Notes under the pieces: model-generated
Told to the model about the DNA's origin: nothing
The model's database searches: none
What the model saw: the letters and a program-made list of their open reading frames with translations, nothing else
Shown here: positions 9,217 to 18,397 of the stretch, one piece after another
Layout of the letters: the number at the start of each line of letters is the position of its first letter
Numbering within the stretch: position 1 is the stretch's first letter
Source: Caldilineaceae bacterium SB0664_bin_27
GTDB lineage: Bacteria > Chloroflexota > Anaerolineae > Caldilineales > Caldilineaceae
Direction of reading: 5' to 3'
NCBI GenBank assembly: GCA_009838625.1
Contig: VXRG01000137.1
Location: 1-64,000 of the forward strand
Length of the DNA stretch: 64,000 nucleotides
Made by a program: the position numbers and the translations under genes

Positions 9217-10131
9217 TCAGTCGAGACTCATGCGTGGATCGAAGGCGTCGCGCAGGCCGTCGCCCACGAAGTTGATCGCCAGCACGGTGAGCAGAATGGC
9301 CAATCCGGGGGGTACCCAGATCCACCAGTGGCGTTCGAGGATGAAGATGGATTGGGCGCCATTGAGCATATTGCCCCAGGAGGGGGTCGGAGGCAGTACG
9401 CCCAGGCCCAGAAAGGACAGACCGGCCTCGCTCAGTATTGCAGAGGCGACGCCAAATGTTGCCGCCACCAGCAAAGGCGCAAGTACGTGCGGCAGGATGT
9501 GCTTGAACATGATGCTTCGGTCCAGCACCCCCAGGCAGCGCGCCGCCATCACGAAGTCCCACTCCCGCACCGAAAGGATCTGGCCGCGCACCAGGCGCGC
9601 TGAGCTTGGCCATCCAAAAAGACCTATTACCGCCATGACGTTGAAGATGTTAGGTCCCAAAATGGAAACCACGGTCATGATCATAATCAGAACGGGGAAG
9701 AGCATCACGATGTCGGTTATACGCATGATGATCATGTCGACCGAACCGCCATAATAACCCGCAACTGTCCCCAGGAGTACAGAGATCAGGATCGAGATTG
9801 AAACAGCTACGAGACCAACCGAGAGGGAGACGCGTCCACCGTAGACGACACGGGACCAGACATCGCGCCCTGCTATGTCTCCCCCGAGAATGTGTTCGGC
9901 GCTGGGGGCGGCGCGGCTCAGGCCGGATTGGATATCGGTCGGAGGGTGCTGGGTTACCCAGGGCGCGGCGATCGCGAGCAAGACAATAACGACCAAGAAG
10001 ACCAGGCTTGCCATCGCCATTCTGTGGCGTCGAAAACGGCTCCAGAAGCGGGCGCGGAGCCTGGCCCTGGAGGAACTCCGCGGCACATCAAAGATTTCCT
10101 CGGACGCAATCGCCGCTTGTTGCTCCGTCAT
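9217..10131 (-). CDS. ABC transporter permease, DppC/OppC type
   Basis: Membrane subunit of a peptide/nickel/opine-class importer, 304 residues. An N-terminal cytoplasmic tail precedes a first helix (MASLVFLVVIVLLAIAAPWV); the periplasmic OppC_N-like region follows (HILGGDIAGRDVWSRVVYG); the EAA-type loop is AARCLGVLDRSIMFKHILP. It begins five bases after the dppB-like gene ends, so the two are translationally coupled. Systems of this class also import oligosaccharides, which fits the sialidase-rich neighbourhood better than peptides. No DppD/DppF ATPase gene is present. Confidence 0.9.
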   Translation of the reverse strand: MTEQQAAIASEEIFDVPRSSSRARLRARFWSRFRRHRMAMASLVFLVVIVLLAIAAPWVTQHPPTDIQSGLSRAAPSAEHILGGDIAGRDVWSRVVYGGRVSLSVGLVAVSISILISVLLGTVAGYYGGSVDMIIMRITDIVMLFPVLIMIMTVVSILGPNIFNVMAVIGLFGWPSSARLVRGQILSVREWDFVMAARCLGVLDRSIMFKHILPHVLAPLLVAATFGVASAILSEAGLSFLGLGVLPPTPSWGNMLNGAQSIFILERHWWIWVPPGLAILLTVLAINFVGDGLRDAFDPRMSLD

Positions 10132-10136
10132 AGTTC

Positions 10137-11105
10137 TCAGCCTTCTTCATAGCGGATGCGCGGGTCGGCCACAGTGTAGAGCAGGTCCGCCAGCAGGTTG
10201 GTCAGCAGGACCAGGATCGCAGCTATCAGGACGCCCCCCATCATCAGGGGATAATCTCGATTGTTGACAGCCTGCACTAAGGTCCAGCCGACACCAGGAT
10301 AATTGAACACGGTCTCGATAAGCACTGCCCCGCCAAATATGCTTGGAAGACGCAGTCCGAGAATGGTTATTATCGGCAGCAGAGCGTTGCGCAGTCCATG
10401 CCGCAGGATTACGACGCGTTCAACTAGGCCCTTTGCCCGCGCTGTTGTCATGTAGTCCAGGCTGAGAACCTCCAGCAGGCTCGACCTTGTATAGCGCAGC
10501 AGGCTGCCGGTCGTCTCATAGGCCAAGGCAAACCCTGGCAGGATGATATGTGAGAAGCGGTTCCCAAAAGAGGGATCTGCGCCCGGTGTCGTGACGCCTC
10601 CGGTCGGCAGGATGTCCATTTTGATTGCCACCGCATATATCAGGAGCAAGGCGAAGAAAAACCCAGGCACGGCCACACCCGCAAAGGCGAAAGTGGTCAA
10701 TATGCTGTCGAGCAATGAATATGGCTTCAGGGCGGATATGATGCCCAATATGATCCCCGCGATGGTAGACGCCAGGAGGGCGAAGATCATCACCGGCATA
10801 CTGTTGCCCAGAGCGCGCAACATCACCTCGAACACAGGCGTGTTGTACCAGATCGAGTAGCCCAGATTGCCCTGAACTGCCTGACCGAGCCAGAGCAAAT
10901 AGCGGACCGGAATCGGCTTATTCAGGCCCAGAGCCTCGCGCGCTTCCTGCAGGTCTTCTGCAGTCATGTTGCTCAGCTCAAAGGGGTCGATCATGGCGGA
11001 AACCGGGTCCCCTGGAGACAACGCGAATATCGTGTAGTTGATAATTGTAGCGCCGAGCAGGAGCGGGAAGACAAGCAGAATACGGCGCAGAACGTAGGCT
11101 GACAT
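10137..11105 (-). CDS. ABC transporter permease, DppB/OppB type
   Basis: First membrane subunit of the same importer, 322 residues. It starts MSAYVLRRILLVFPLLLGAT, the family's usual N-terminal helix, continues with the external SPGDPV segment, and ends with an EAA-type loop (TARAKGLVERVVILRHGLR) before the last helix pairs. It lies downstream of the binding-protein gene and five bases before the dppC-like gene. Confidence 0.92.
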   Translation of the reverse strand: MSAYVLRRILLVFPLLLGATIINYTIFALSPGDPVSAMIDPFELSNMTAEDLQEAREALGLNKPIPVRYLLWLGQAVQGNLGYSIWYNTPVFEVMLRALGNSMPVMIFALLASTIAGIILGIISALKPYSLLDSILTTFAFAGVAVPGFFFALLLIYAVAIKMDILPTGGVTTPGADPSFGNRFSHIILPGFALAYETTGSLLRYTRSSLLEVLSLDYMTTARAKGLVERVVILRHGLRNALLPIITILGLRLPSIFGGAVLIETVFNYPGVGWTLVQAVNNRDYPLMMGGVLIAAILVLLTNLLADLLYTVADPRIRYEEG

Positions 11106-11126
11106 ATCGATCGTGTGAAGTTCGGC

Positions 11127-11153
11127 CCTCCGAGGCCGTTACGACCCCGGAGG
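11127..11153 (-). repeat. Inverted repeat between binding-protein and dppB-like genes
   Basis: CCTCCG (11127-11132) pairs with CGGAGG (11148-11153) around a 15-base centre that can add two more G-C pairs. It lies in the 139-base gap downstream of the binding-protein gene. There is no T-run, so it is more likely a message-stabilising element than an intrinsic terminator. Confidence 0.4.
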
Positions 11154-11244
11154 ACCAGCGATTGTTGGAAACCTTGTGCTCAGAGTTCAGTGGCCATCCA
11201 CATTCTAGTCCACGGAGCTGACCACCGACTACAATACACTGACC

Positions 11245-12948
11245 CTAGGCCGACATATGGACGTTGACCCAGTCGATCCAGTCGGTGCGCGGACCGTAGA
11301 CCGGCACGACCCCGCCGTTCTGCACACGTTTATTTACCACGTGAATGCCCGGAACTTGGGCGATCACACAGTGGCGCTGGAGGTCGGCTGCATACTCTTG
11401 CAACTTCAGCGCGCCGGCGCGCAGTTCTTCGGGGTCTTCCACCAGAATCAGTTCATCGACCATGGCGATGCCCTGTTCATCGGGGTCTCCCCAGCGGGGG
11501 TCGGTGAAGTTGTGGATGAAGCCGCCAGGCGTCAGGCCCCAACCATAGCCGCTGAAAAGCGTATCGAAGTCGTGCGGAGGATTGTTGAGAATGTTGGTGT
11601 ACTCGGCCGCCATGACGTGGAACTCGGTCTTGACGCCGACGGCATCCCACATCTCTCGCAACATGGCGTAGAGCGGCTCGTAGGTCGGCGAAAGCGACGA
11701 CATCCCCAGGCGGAACGTGTAGTCAAAGTCCCAACCGCCTTCCTCCAGGAGCTGGCGGGCCTTCTCCGGGTTGTACTCATACCATTTGGCCGAATCGGGG
11801 CTGATGCCGTAGTCGCCGTACCAGAGCGGCGCCTTGGCGCCCTCGACTGCGCCGTAGAAGAAGTCCTGGGCGATCTGGTCGCGATTCAGGGCAAGACTCA
11901 GGCCTTGGCGGACGCGCTTGTCGTTGAGGACGTAACGCAGGTTGTGGTACCAGGCAAATGCGCTGGGGCCGTGGTTGAGCACAATGTCGACGTGGTCCAT
12001 GGCCTGGAAGCGTTCGTACTCCGACTGCGGCGTGCGGATGGCTATGTGGCACTCGCCCTTCTCCACTGCCGCGGCCATCGCCAGCTGGTCGGTGTAGGGG
12101 ACAAAGGCCAGCTTGTCCAGCTGCGGCTTCCCGCCCCAGTAGTCGTCGAACGGTTCGTATTCGACGATCTGATCGGGGATGTAGTTGCTGACTTTGAAGG
12201 GACCTGTGCCGATGCCCTGCTCCTTGGCATAGGGTGTGTTCTTCAGCCCCTGCTGCCCCTGCTCGTCGATGCCCCAGGTGTCCTCCGGATACTGGCTAAT
12301 GAGGTGTTTGGGCATGATGGGGAAGTTGAGCAGCTTCTCCAGGAAGGCGGCCCGATACGGGTTGGTCATGTGGAAGACGATTGTATGGTCGTCAGGCGCC
12401 GAGATACCGGTCACCGCGTCAGCCTCACCTTCGGAGAACTCGGTCATGCCTTCGATGATGCCCTTAAAGTGACGGACGCCGTTCCACTGGTTGACGTTGG
12501 GATGGCCAACAAGGCGTCCGATCGTAAATTCCACGTCGGCTGACGTGAACGGCTCGCCGTCGTGCCATTTGACGCCCTGGCGCAGATTGAAGGTCGCGTC
12601 ATTGCCGTCAAACTCCCAGTTCACGGCCAGTTCGGGCAACCACGTCGTGTAGTCAGCACTGATGTTGACCAGGCAGTTGTGCGTGAGACCGACCAGGTAG
12701 TATCTCCTGTTGCCGGCATTGTGCTCCATCGCCAGCAGGTCCTGATAGCTGGTCTTCTGCGGATAGCCGAAGACGAGGGTGCCGCCCATGCGGTCCGATG
12801 CCATGGCGGCATCGTCGTCTGCGGCAGGCGCCTCTCCTGCAGGCGCAGCCGCCGGCGCGCAGGCTGCCAGAAGGCCGCCGGCTGCGGCGATGACCGACCC
12901 CTTGAGGAAGTTGCGGCGAGAGAAATCGCGGGATTCAGAGTGTTGCAT
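11245..12948 (-). CDS. ABC transporter substrate-binding lipoprotein, family 5 (Dpp/Opp type)
   Basis: Extracellular binding protein of 567 residues for peptides or oligosaccharides. The N-terminus carries a twin-arginine motif SRRNFLK (10-16) and a lipobox LAAC (27-30), predicting a Tat-exported lipoprotein. The central region has the usual family 5 features: a VNWEFDGNDATFNLRQGVKWHDGEPFTSADV-like block near residue 110-140 (seen as FNLRQGVKWHDGEPF) and YAKEQGIGTGPFKVSNY further on. It is followed by the dppB- and dppC-like genes in the same direction. The ligand is likely a glycan, judged only from the neighbours. Confidence 0.9.
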   Translation of the reverse strand: MQHSESRDFSRRNFLKGSVIAAAGGLLAACAPAAAPAGEAPAADDDAAMASDRMGGTLVFGYPQKTSYQDLLAMEHNAGNRRYYLVGLTHNCLVNISADYTTWLPELAVNWEFDGNDATFNLRQGVKWHDGEPFTSADVEFTIGRLVGHPNVNQWNGVRHFKGIIEGMTEFSEGEADAVTGISAPDDHTIVFHMTNPYRAAFLEKLLNFPIMPKHLISQYPEDTWGIDEQGQQGLKNTPYAKEQGIGTGPFKVSNYIPDQIVEYEPFDDYWGGKPQLDKLAFVPYTDQLAMAAAVEKGECHIAIRTPQSEYERFQAMDHVDIVLNHGPSAFAWYHNLRYVLNDKRVRQGLSLALNRDQIAQDFFYGAVEGAKAPLWYGDYGISPDSAKWYEYNPEKARQLLEEGGWDFDYTFRLGMSSLSPTYEPLYAMLREMWDAVGVKTEFHVMAAEYTNILNNPPHDFDTLFSGYGWGLTPGGFIHNFTDPRWGDPDEQGIAMVDELILVEDPEELRAGALKLQEYAADLQRHCVIAQVPGIHVVNKRVQNGGVVPVYGPRTDWIDWVNVHMSA

Positions 12949-13155
12949 GTTTTCCTCCTGAGTTCTACTTTAACTTGAGCGAAAGCCGTGGTAGTCCCAG
13001 TAAGTCCTTCCAATCACAAGAATCAGATGAATCAGCTTCCATCGAGTGCATTGGCTCCTCCTGAAGGGAGACAACCTCCGAACCAAAATTGCAAACTGAG
13101 GGCGGCCGGCGGCGAACGGCTTCACCAGCCGCGGGACCCCAGGTTGTCAATGCCG

Positions 13156-14397
13156 TTACATTTCCAACTCCAGCAAGTAGATGCGTTCCCGTTCGTCCGG
13201 CGTCATGCTGTCCGGCGCCAGATTGGAGACGGCGTAGCGCGCGAGGATGCGGCTGCGCACCTCCGCGTCGGTTGGGACCGGCATCCACCCATAGGGCATG
13301 CGGTCGTAAACGATCAGCAGCCGGCCCGGCTCCACCTCGAGCATCGAAGTGTAGGATGTGGTCTGGTCCGGCTGGTCGAAATTGTGATGGACGGTGTAGT
13401 ACTGCTCGCGGGTGACAAGCTCCAGCCCGTACTTGCCGGGGCTGATCTGATGGGCCTCGCCCATCTCGGAATTGTGGTGGGCCATGAGGTCGAAGGGCTC
13501 CCATCGCTCGCCGCGCGGGTCGGTCGAGAACCAGATGAAGAGGCCCGGGCGGCCGCATGAAATCACCAGCGCGCCATTACTCAGCCGCTTCACTTGGGGC
13601 AGCACGCCCCAGGCCGGCAGGCGGTCGATAGGGGACCAACTCTTGCCTTCATCGCTGGAGTAGGAACGCGCCAGCAGCTGATCACGGCCGCCGCCCATGC
13701 GGCCAACGCACATCAGGTCGCCGTCTTCCAGGCGTACCAGTGAGGACTCACAGAAGCCCTCCCAGGAGTCGGCGCCGTCGTCGGCGGTGGCCACGGTGGA
13801 GAGGTAGTGCCAGGTGCGGCCTTCATCCTCGGAGGTCATGACCACGGTGGAGTAGCGGTCGTCCCCTGCGAAGGTCAAATAGGTGGTGGACAGATGACGG
13901 CCCGGCTCCAGTTCGATGATGTCGGTAAAGGGGGAGATCTCAGCCCAGCGCGTGGGGCTCTGCACGGTGCGGGCCTTCGCGTCACGCGGCAGTCCTTCGA
14001 GACGTGAGCCCCACAGATCGACCGAGTACTGCTGGCCGCCCTTTCCGATGCTCCCGTAGTTGCCCACGAAGGTGCGCCACTGGCCGAGAGGCTCCGGCTT
14101 ATAGGGCTGGTTGGGACCGGCCAGTGAACCGTCAGGCAGGCTGATGTTCAAGCGCCCGCTGAGGCCTGAAACATCGGCATGCTGCGTCCAGGTAGCACCT
14201 TCGTCCTTCGAGAGCGAAATGCCGTTTACGTTTGTCAGGTTTTCGGCCGAATCGGGGTTCTTGCTGTAGGAGACCAACAACTCGCCAGTGGGGAACCGGC
14301 GTATGCTGGGATACCAGCAGAATCCGAGGCCTTCGGCTACAATGAGCGGCGTCCCTGCGGTGAATCGCAGCCCTCCCAGTTCTACTTCCTGTGCCAT
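13156..14397 (-). CDS. Sialidase-fold (BNR/Asp-box) protein
   Basis: A 413-residue protein with Asp-box-like turns SKDEGATW, SEDEGRTW and SSDEGKSW and an RFPTGELLVSYSKN segment typical of sialidase superfamily propellers, including an N-terminal YPSIRR arginine that could belong to a triad. It lacks a signal peptide. The ATG at 14397 is chosen because GGGGGA lies about nine bases upstream; the frame is open to 14454. It follows another sialidase-like gene by 72 bases and precedes the family 5 binding-protein gene, so all are probably one transcript. Catalysis is plausible but unproven. Confidence 0.8.
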   Translation of the reverse strand: MAQEVELGGLRFTAGTPLIVAEGLGFCWYPSIRRFPTGELLVSYSKNPDSAENLTNVNGISLSKDEGATWTQHADVSGLSGRLNISLPDGSLAGPNQPYKPEPLGQWRTFVGNYGSIGKGGQQYSVDLWGSRLEGLPRDAKARTVQSPTRWAEISPFTDIIELEPGRHLSTTYLTFAGDDRYSTVVMTSEDEGRTWHYLSTVATADDGADSWEGFCESSLVRLEDGDLMCVGRMGGGRDQLLARSYSSDEGKSWSPIDRLPAWGVLPQVKRLSNGALVISCGRPGLFIWFSTDPRGERWEPFDLMAHHNSEMGEAHQISPGKYGLELVTREQYYTVHHNFDQPDQTTSYTSMLEVEPGRLLIVYDRMPYGWMPVPTDAEVRSRILARYAVSNLAPDSMTPDERERIYLLELEM

Positions 14398-14469
14398 GTC
14401 GAGTTTCCCCCTTGGACCTGTTGGAAAGCCAACTACATGTGCAGCGGCAGGCAATTGACAACCTGAATA

Positions 14470-15759
14470 TTACAACTCCCCCCTTACGTGCCCTTCAATC
14501 CTGGAAAGTGTCGGATTCTCGCTCGTCGGGTCTTCGCCTCCGTAGAACCAGGACAAGGGAAGAACCTTGAGATGGTGGCCGCGGTGTCGGTGGCCCGCCA
14601 TGTCGAACGGGAAGTGGTTGTACTGGATCAGGACCCGGTCTTCAGCAATATGCACTGCCGGGTAGGACCACATGCCATATCCCTCTGGCAACGGTTTCAC
14701 GGAGTCGACGTCGCATTCGACGCCGCCCCCAGGCGCCCCGTAGGCCCCCTCGGGACGGACCGTGTAGAGAGGACCGGGCTCGACATGGGTCTCCTCGTGC
14801 AGCGATTCCAGGTTCTGGAAATGTTCCCAGATACGACCCTGGTTGCGGCTGATTGCGGTCGACAGTCGCGTGCGGATCAGGCCCTGCTTAATCTCCTCCT
14901 CGCTCTGCTGCGTCCAGACGACGAGCAGGTGCCCTGTACCGGGGAACTGGCGGATCTGGGCCGGGGCCTGCGTGCCCGCCAGCTGCGTCGGTTCGGGGCG
15001 GGTCCAGGTGTCGCCGTCGTCCTCCGACCAGGCCTGGTACATTCGTCCCAGCCGCGTGCGCAGGATCATGAGCAGTTTGCCGGGCTCGTACTCCACGAGG
15101 GTCGGCTCGTTGGTCAGTTCCCAGCGCCCGCCGTACTCCATGATGATTAGCAGCTCGCCGTCGCTGTTCTTCTGCCAGGTCTCACCTTCGTCATCGCTGA
15201 AGATGACATAGCTGGCGGTGAAGTGGGGATCGTAGAAATGGGCGCTTGTCGAAACGAAGACGCCATCAACGTATCCGCCCGGAAACGGCGCCCCTTCCTG
15301 GTGAAAGCCCCCCTGCCCGATGCCGAAATAGACGGGCAGGAGGATACGGCCGGACTTTGTGCGGATCATGGTGTCATTAAGGGCGTGCGCGGCCAGCATC
15401 CAGTGGTTCATCAGGGTGAGGGCGGACCATGTCCTGCCTTCATCCTCGGAGCGCCTGAAGACCATCTGCGACTCGTACAGGCGGGTGGTGCCTGGTCGAG
15501 TACGTTTCGTTGCCATGCCGATGGCGCCGCCGGAGAGGTTTACCATTGAACAGTTCCTGAGCATGAGCGGCTCGCCGTTTTCGTCCAGCCCGTGGTAAGG
15601 CTCGCTCCAGCTTACACCGCCGTCGGCACTGACGGAGAAGTGTGTGCCATTGCTGAAGAGGACTCGCCCGCCTTCAAGGCCCAAGAACGCGTTACCTGGG
15701 AATTGACCGTCGTGGAAGGCCAGCATCTCCTCGGGCCGTGTCATCGGTACGTTGCTCAC
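14470..15759 (-). CDS. Sialidase-fold (BNR/Asp-box) protein
   Basis: A 429-residue sialidase superfamily protein, the first gene of the minus-strand glycan cluster. Asp-box-like turns are SADGGVSW, SEDEGRTW, SDDEGETW, SEDDGDTW and SRNQGRIW, so most blades are represented. No signal peptide is seen. The GTG at 15759 has AGGGGA seven bases upstream; an internal ATG at 15744 is the alternative. A candidate promoter lies at 16081-16109, which would leave a leader of about 315 bases. Confidence 0.82.
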   Translation of the reverse strand: MSNVPMTRPEEMLAFHDGQFPGNAFLGLEGGRVLFSNGTHFSVSADGGVSWSEPYHGLDENGEPLMLRNCSMVNLSGGAIGMATKRTRPGTTRLYESQMVFRRSEDEGRTWSALTLMNHWMLAAHALNDTMIRTKSGRILLPVYFGIGQGGFHQEGAPFPGGYVDGVFVSTSAHFYDPHFTASYVIFSDDEGETWQKNSDGELLIIMEYGGRWELTNEPTLVEYEPGKLLMILRTRLGRMYQAWSEDDGDTWTRPEPTQLAGTQAPAQIRQFPGTGHLLVVWTQQSEEEIKQGLIRTRLSTAISRNQGRIWEHFQNLESLHEETHVEPGPLYTVRPEGAYGAPGGGVECDVDSVKPLPEGYGMWSYPAVHIAEDRVLIQYNHFPFDMAGHRHRGHHLKVLPLSWFYGGEDPTSENPTLSRIEGHVRGEL

Positions 15760-16080
15760 GTCTGTGTCCCCTTCTGTTCATGGCTTTTTGGAACGACTCT
15801 GACGCTTCCAAGCTCTACCTGGCAACGCAGCCTACCGTTTGTGCCAATCGAACCTGTAGGCGCCAGATTTGCCGAATAAGTCTTGCCGCTGCTCTCGTGT
15901 TGGAGGTAGCAGGCGTGGCGAGTTTTTGCTCTGTTGTCGTACGGCGTAGATCAAGAATGGGGCGAGGTCTGGAGTCAGCAAGTGGTCGTTTCCAAGAATG
16001 CTGCTCGGCGGTTCGTCATGCAACTCACCCCGATCATTGGGTCGCACCCTGTTACCAACACTGCCTGCTTCTGAAGGAGT

Positions 16081-16109
16081 TTTATAGCATATCTCTGAAT
16101 CTAGGTCAA
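16081..16109 (-). promoter_or_regulatory. Candidate promoter of the minus-strand glycan importer/sialidase cluster
   Basis: On the minus strand TTGACC (16109-16104) and TATAAA (16086-16081) are separated by 17 bases; each differs from consensus at one position. It lies in the 573-base divergent gap 15760-16332, back to back with the plus-strand promoter at 16161. Apart from these promoters I see no gene in that gap. Confidence 0.5.
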
Positions 16110-16160
16110 AGAGCAAAAATCTCACCCCGGGCTTGGTATCTGCGTCCATTTGAATCTTGG

Positions 16161-16189
16161 TTGACGAGGGTCGACTGACCTCCTATACT
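16161..16189 (+). promoter_or_regulatory. Promoter of the 2-hydroxyacid dehydrogenase/aldolase operon
   Basis: TTGACG (16161-16166) and TATACT (16184-16189) are 17 bases apart. Transcription should start near 16196, leaving a leader of about 137 bases before the ATG at 16333. Confidence 0.6.
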
Positions 16190-16332
16190 GGAAGTCCATC
16201 ACCTCATCCGAGGGACTTGAGGGGTGCAGGTTAAGTTTGAGTTGGCTCAGACTGCGATAATCAACGAGGCTTGCTCAATAATTGACCGTCCCCATTCCTT
16301 TCACTCTTTTCAAAAGGCAGGAAAGACGAGCG

Positions 16333-17298
16333 ATGAAAGTTCTTTACCTACGCGCGCCAACCGGACTTGATGGAGCCTACCCCGACTTCGTCAAGGCGAA
16401 TGACGGACGCTTCCCTTTCGAGGTTTACGGCCCCGACGAGCCAATGGCTGAACAGTTCGAGAGTGTAGAGGTTGTCATCGACCCCGGCGGGGCGGTGGGT
16501 ACGCGCGCGCTGATCGACGCGGCCCTGGCCGCGAATGTGAAGCTGTGGCAGGTCACGACCAATGGCACGGATCATGTCGATGTGGCCTACTTTCTGGAGC
16601 AGGGGCTGCCGCTGGCAAATTCGCCCGGTCGGTTGAGCGCAGTGCCCCTGGCCGAACACGTCATCATGCTGATCCTCTGTTTTGCCAAAGACCTCAACCA
16701 CAACCGCGCGGCTGGCTGGCAGAAGGCGATGGGGGAAGAGCTGGCTGGCAAGAAGCTGGGGTTAATCGGATTTGGCGCCAGCGCGCGCGAGGTGGCGCGG
16801 CGGGCGTGGCCGCTGGGTATGCGGATCATGGCCATCGATGTGGTGGCGTTCCCGCAGGCAGAGTTGGACGAGTTTCGCGTCGAGTTTCTGGGCGGGCCGG
16901 AGCAAATGGATCATGTCTTGGGAAAGGCTGACTATCTTTCGCTGCACGTCCACCTTAACGAGACGACGCGCCACATGATCGACCGGCGCGCCCTGGACCT
17001 GATGAAGTCGAACGCGGTCCTTCTCAACGTGGCGCGCGGGGAGCTGGTGGATGAGGAGGCCCTGGTGGAGGCGCTTCAGCAGGGCGGAGTCAGGGGTGCC
17101 GGGCTGGACGTCTTCGAGCAGGAGCCGCTGCCGGCCGACCACCCGCTGCTGCGGCTGGACAACGTCATTCTCACTCCGCACTCATCGGGTTACACGCCGG
17201 ATACGCCGCGTAGGCGTATGGAGGCCGCGGTTGAAAATGTGGAGCGCATCGCCAAAGGGCTGCCGCCGGGCGATCTGGTGACGACGCTGGTGCGGTGA
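16333..17298 (+). CDS. D-isomer-specific 2-hydroxyacid dehydrogenase
   Basis: NAD(P)-dependent oxidoreductase of 321 residues that interconverts a 2-hydroxy acid and a 2-keto acid. The nucleotide-binding loop is GFGASA, and the family's Arg-Glu-His set is visible in NVARGELVDE, VFEQEPLP and LTPHSSG. The ATG at 16333 is chosen over an upstream start at 16282 because it begins the first beta strand (MKVLYLRAP) and follows AGGAAAGACGAG. A second paralogue follows, then an HpcH/HpaI aldolase, which points to sugar-acid metabolism. The precise substrate is unknown. Confidence 0.88.
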   Translation: MKVLYLRAPTGLDGAYPDFVKANDGRFPFEVYGPDEPMAEQFESVEVVIDPGGAVGTRALIDAALAANVKLWQVTTNGTDHVDVAYFLEQGLPLANSPGRLSAVPLAEHVIMLILCFAKDLNHNRAAGWQKAMGEELAGKKLGLIGFGASAREVARRAWPLGMRIMAIDVVAFPQAELDEFRVEFLGGPEQMDHVLGKADYLSLHVHLNETTRHMIDRRALDLMKSNAVLLNVARGELVDEEALVEALQQGGVRGAGLDVFEQEPLPADHPLLRLDNVILTPHSSGYTPDTPRRRMEAAVENVERIAKGLPPGDLVTTLVR

Positions 17299-17391
17299 CC
17301 CTGGAAAGCGGTCTGTGCAAGAGCAGTGCCCTATTTCGTCTGGAGCCGTGCTCGGCAAGGCGTGACTGGGGCCAAAATCAAAGGAGAGAAA

Positions 17392-18393
17392 ATGACGCGA
17401 TTCAAAGTGGCCATGGTACATATGGATCCGGAAGTGCTGCCCGATTGGGTTCCGGAAAAGATGGCGAGCCATGACATAGAGTTCGTTTTCCAGGAATGCG
17501 AGACGCGGGCGCAGCTGGCGGCCTGTGCTGGGGACGCCGATGTGGTGTGGATCTTCGGCGGCAGTCACATCGTGACCGCCGAGAACGTGGCCGATCTACG
17601 ACGCTGCGGCGCGCTGATCCGGACGGGCAGCGGCACCGATAACATACCGATTGAAGCCGCGACCGCGCACGGCATTATCGTCGCCAACACGCCCGAAGCC
17701 TTCAACGACGGCGTGTCAGATCATACGATCGCGCTGCTGCTGGCCGTCGTTCGTCAGATTGCCCTACAGGACCGGAACGTGCGCGCCGGCATCTGGGACC
17801 GCTACGCGGGCTTTCCAGGCTGGCATCTGCGGGGGCAGACGCTGGGTCTGGTCGGTTTCGGGCATATCGCCCGCCTGGTGACGCGCAAGCTGAGCGGATT
17901 CGAGATGAAGGTGCTGGCGCATGACCCCTTCGTGAGCGCCGAAATGATGGCTGACCACGGCGTGCAAGCGTCGTCAATGGAGGAAGTGCTGTCCGGTTCC
18001 GACTTTGTTTCGCTGCACTGCCCGCTGTTGGACGAGACCCACAAACTGATCGGCGAGCGCGAGCTGCGGCTGATGAAGCCCCGGGGTATTCTAATCAATA
18101 CCTCACGCGGCCCGGTCGTTGACGAGGTGGCGCTGTTCAGGGCGCTGACCGAAGGCTGGATCGCGGCCGCAGGTCTTGACGTGCTGGAGCAGGAGCCCCC
18201 GGAATCGGACAATCCCCTGTTCAGCCTGGACAATGTCGTCTTCACGCCGCACATCGCCGGTTATTCTGATGAGTCGCTGGATAACAGCTGGCGGTTTTCG
18301 GTCGAGACCGTCTTGGATCTGGCGCAAGGGCTCTGGCCCCGTTCTTACGTCAACCCCGGTGTGAAGCCGCGCTGGCAGCTGCAAAGGAGATGA
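17392..18393 (+). CDS. D-isomer-specific 2-hydroxyacid dehydrogenase (phosphoglycerate dehydrogenase-like)
   Basis: A second member of the family, 333 residues. The Rossmann motif is GFGHIA, and the catalytic set is visible in INTSRGPVVDE, VLEQEPPE and FTPHIAGY. AAGGAGAG precedes the ATG at 17392 with good spacing; the in-frame extension to 17326 overlaps the intergenic spacer. The serA-like resemblance is general to the family and it lacks the C-terminal ACT domain of full-length SerA. It lies four bases before the aldolase gene, so both are one operon. Confidence 0.88.
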   Translation: MTRFKVAMVHMDPEVLPDWVPEKMASHDIEFVFQECETRAQLAACAGDADVVWIFGGSHIVTAENVADLRRCGALIRTGSGTDNIPIEAATAHGIIVANTPEAFNDGVSDHTIALLLAVVRQIALQDRNVRAGIWDRYAGFPGWHLRGQTLGLVGFGHIARLVTRKLSGFEMKVLAHDPFVSAEMMADHGVQASSMEEVLSGSDFVSLHCPLLDETHKLIGERELRLMKPRGILINTSRGPVVDEVALFRALTEGWIAAAGLDVLEQEPPESDNPLFSLDNVVFTPHIAGYSDESLDNSWRFSVETVLDLAQGLWPRSYVNPGVKPRWQLQRR

Positions 18394-18397
18394 AGAC

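Noticed and set aside
11257-12543. 428-residue open frame on the plus strand
   Set aside because: It lies wholly inside the family 5 binding-protein gene on the other strand and looks like low-complexity shadow sequence.
15832-16149. 105-residue open frame on the minus strand in the divergent gap
   Set aside because: It contains the predicted minus-strand promoter at 16081-16109, has no ribosome binding site I can see and no recognisable domain.
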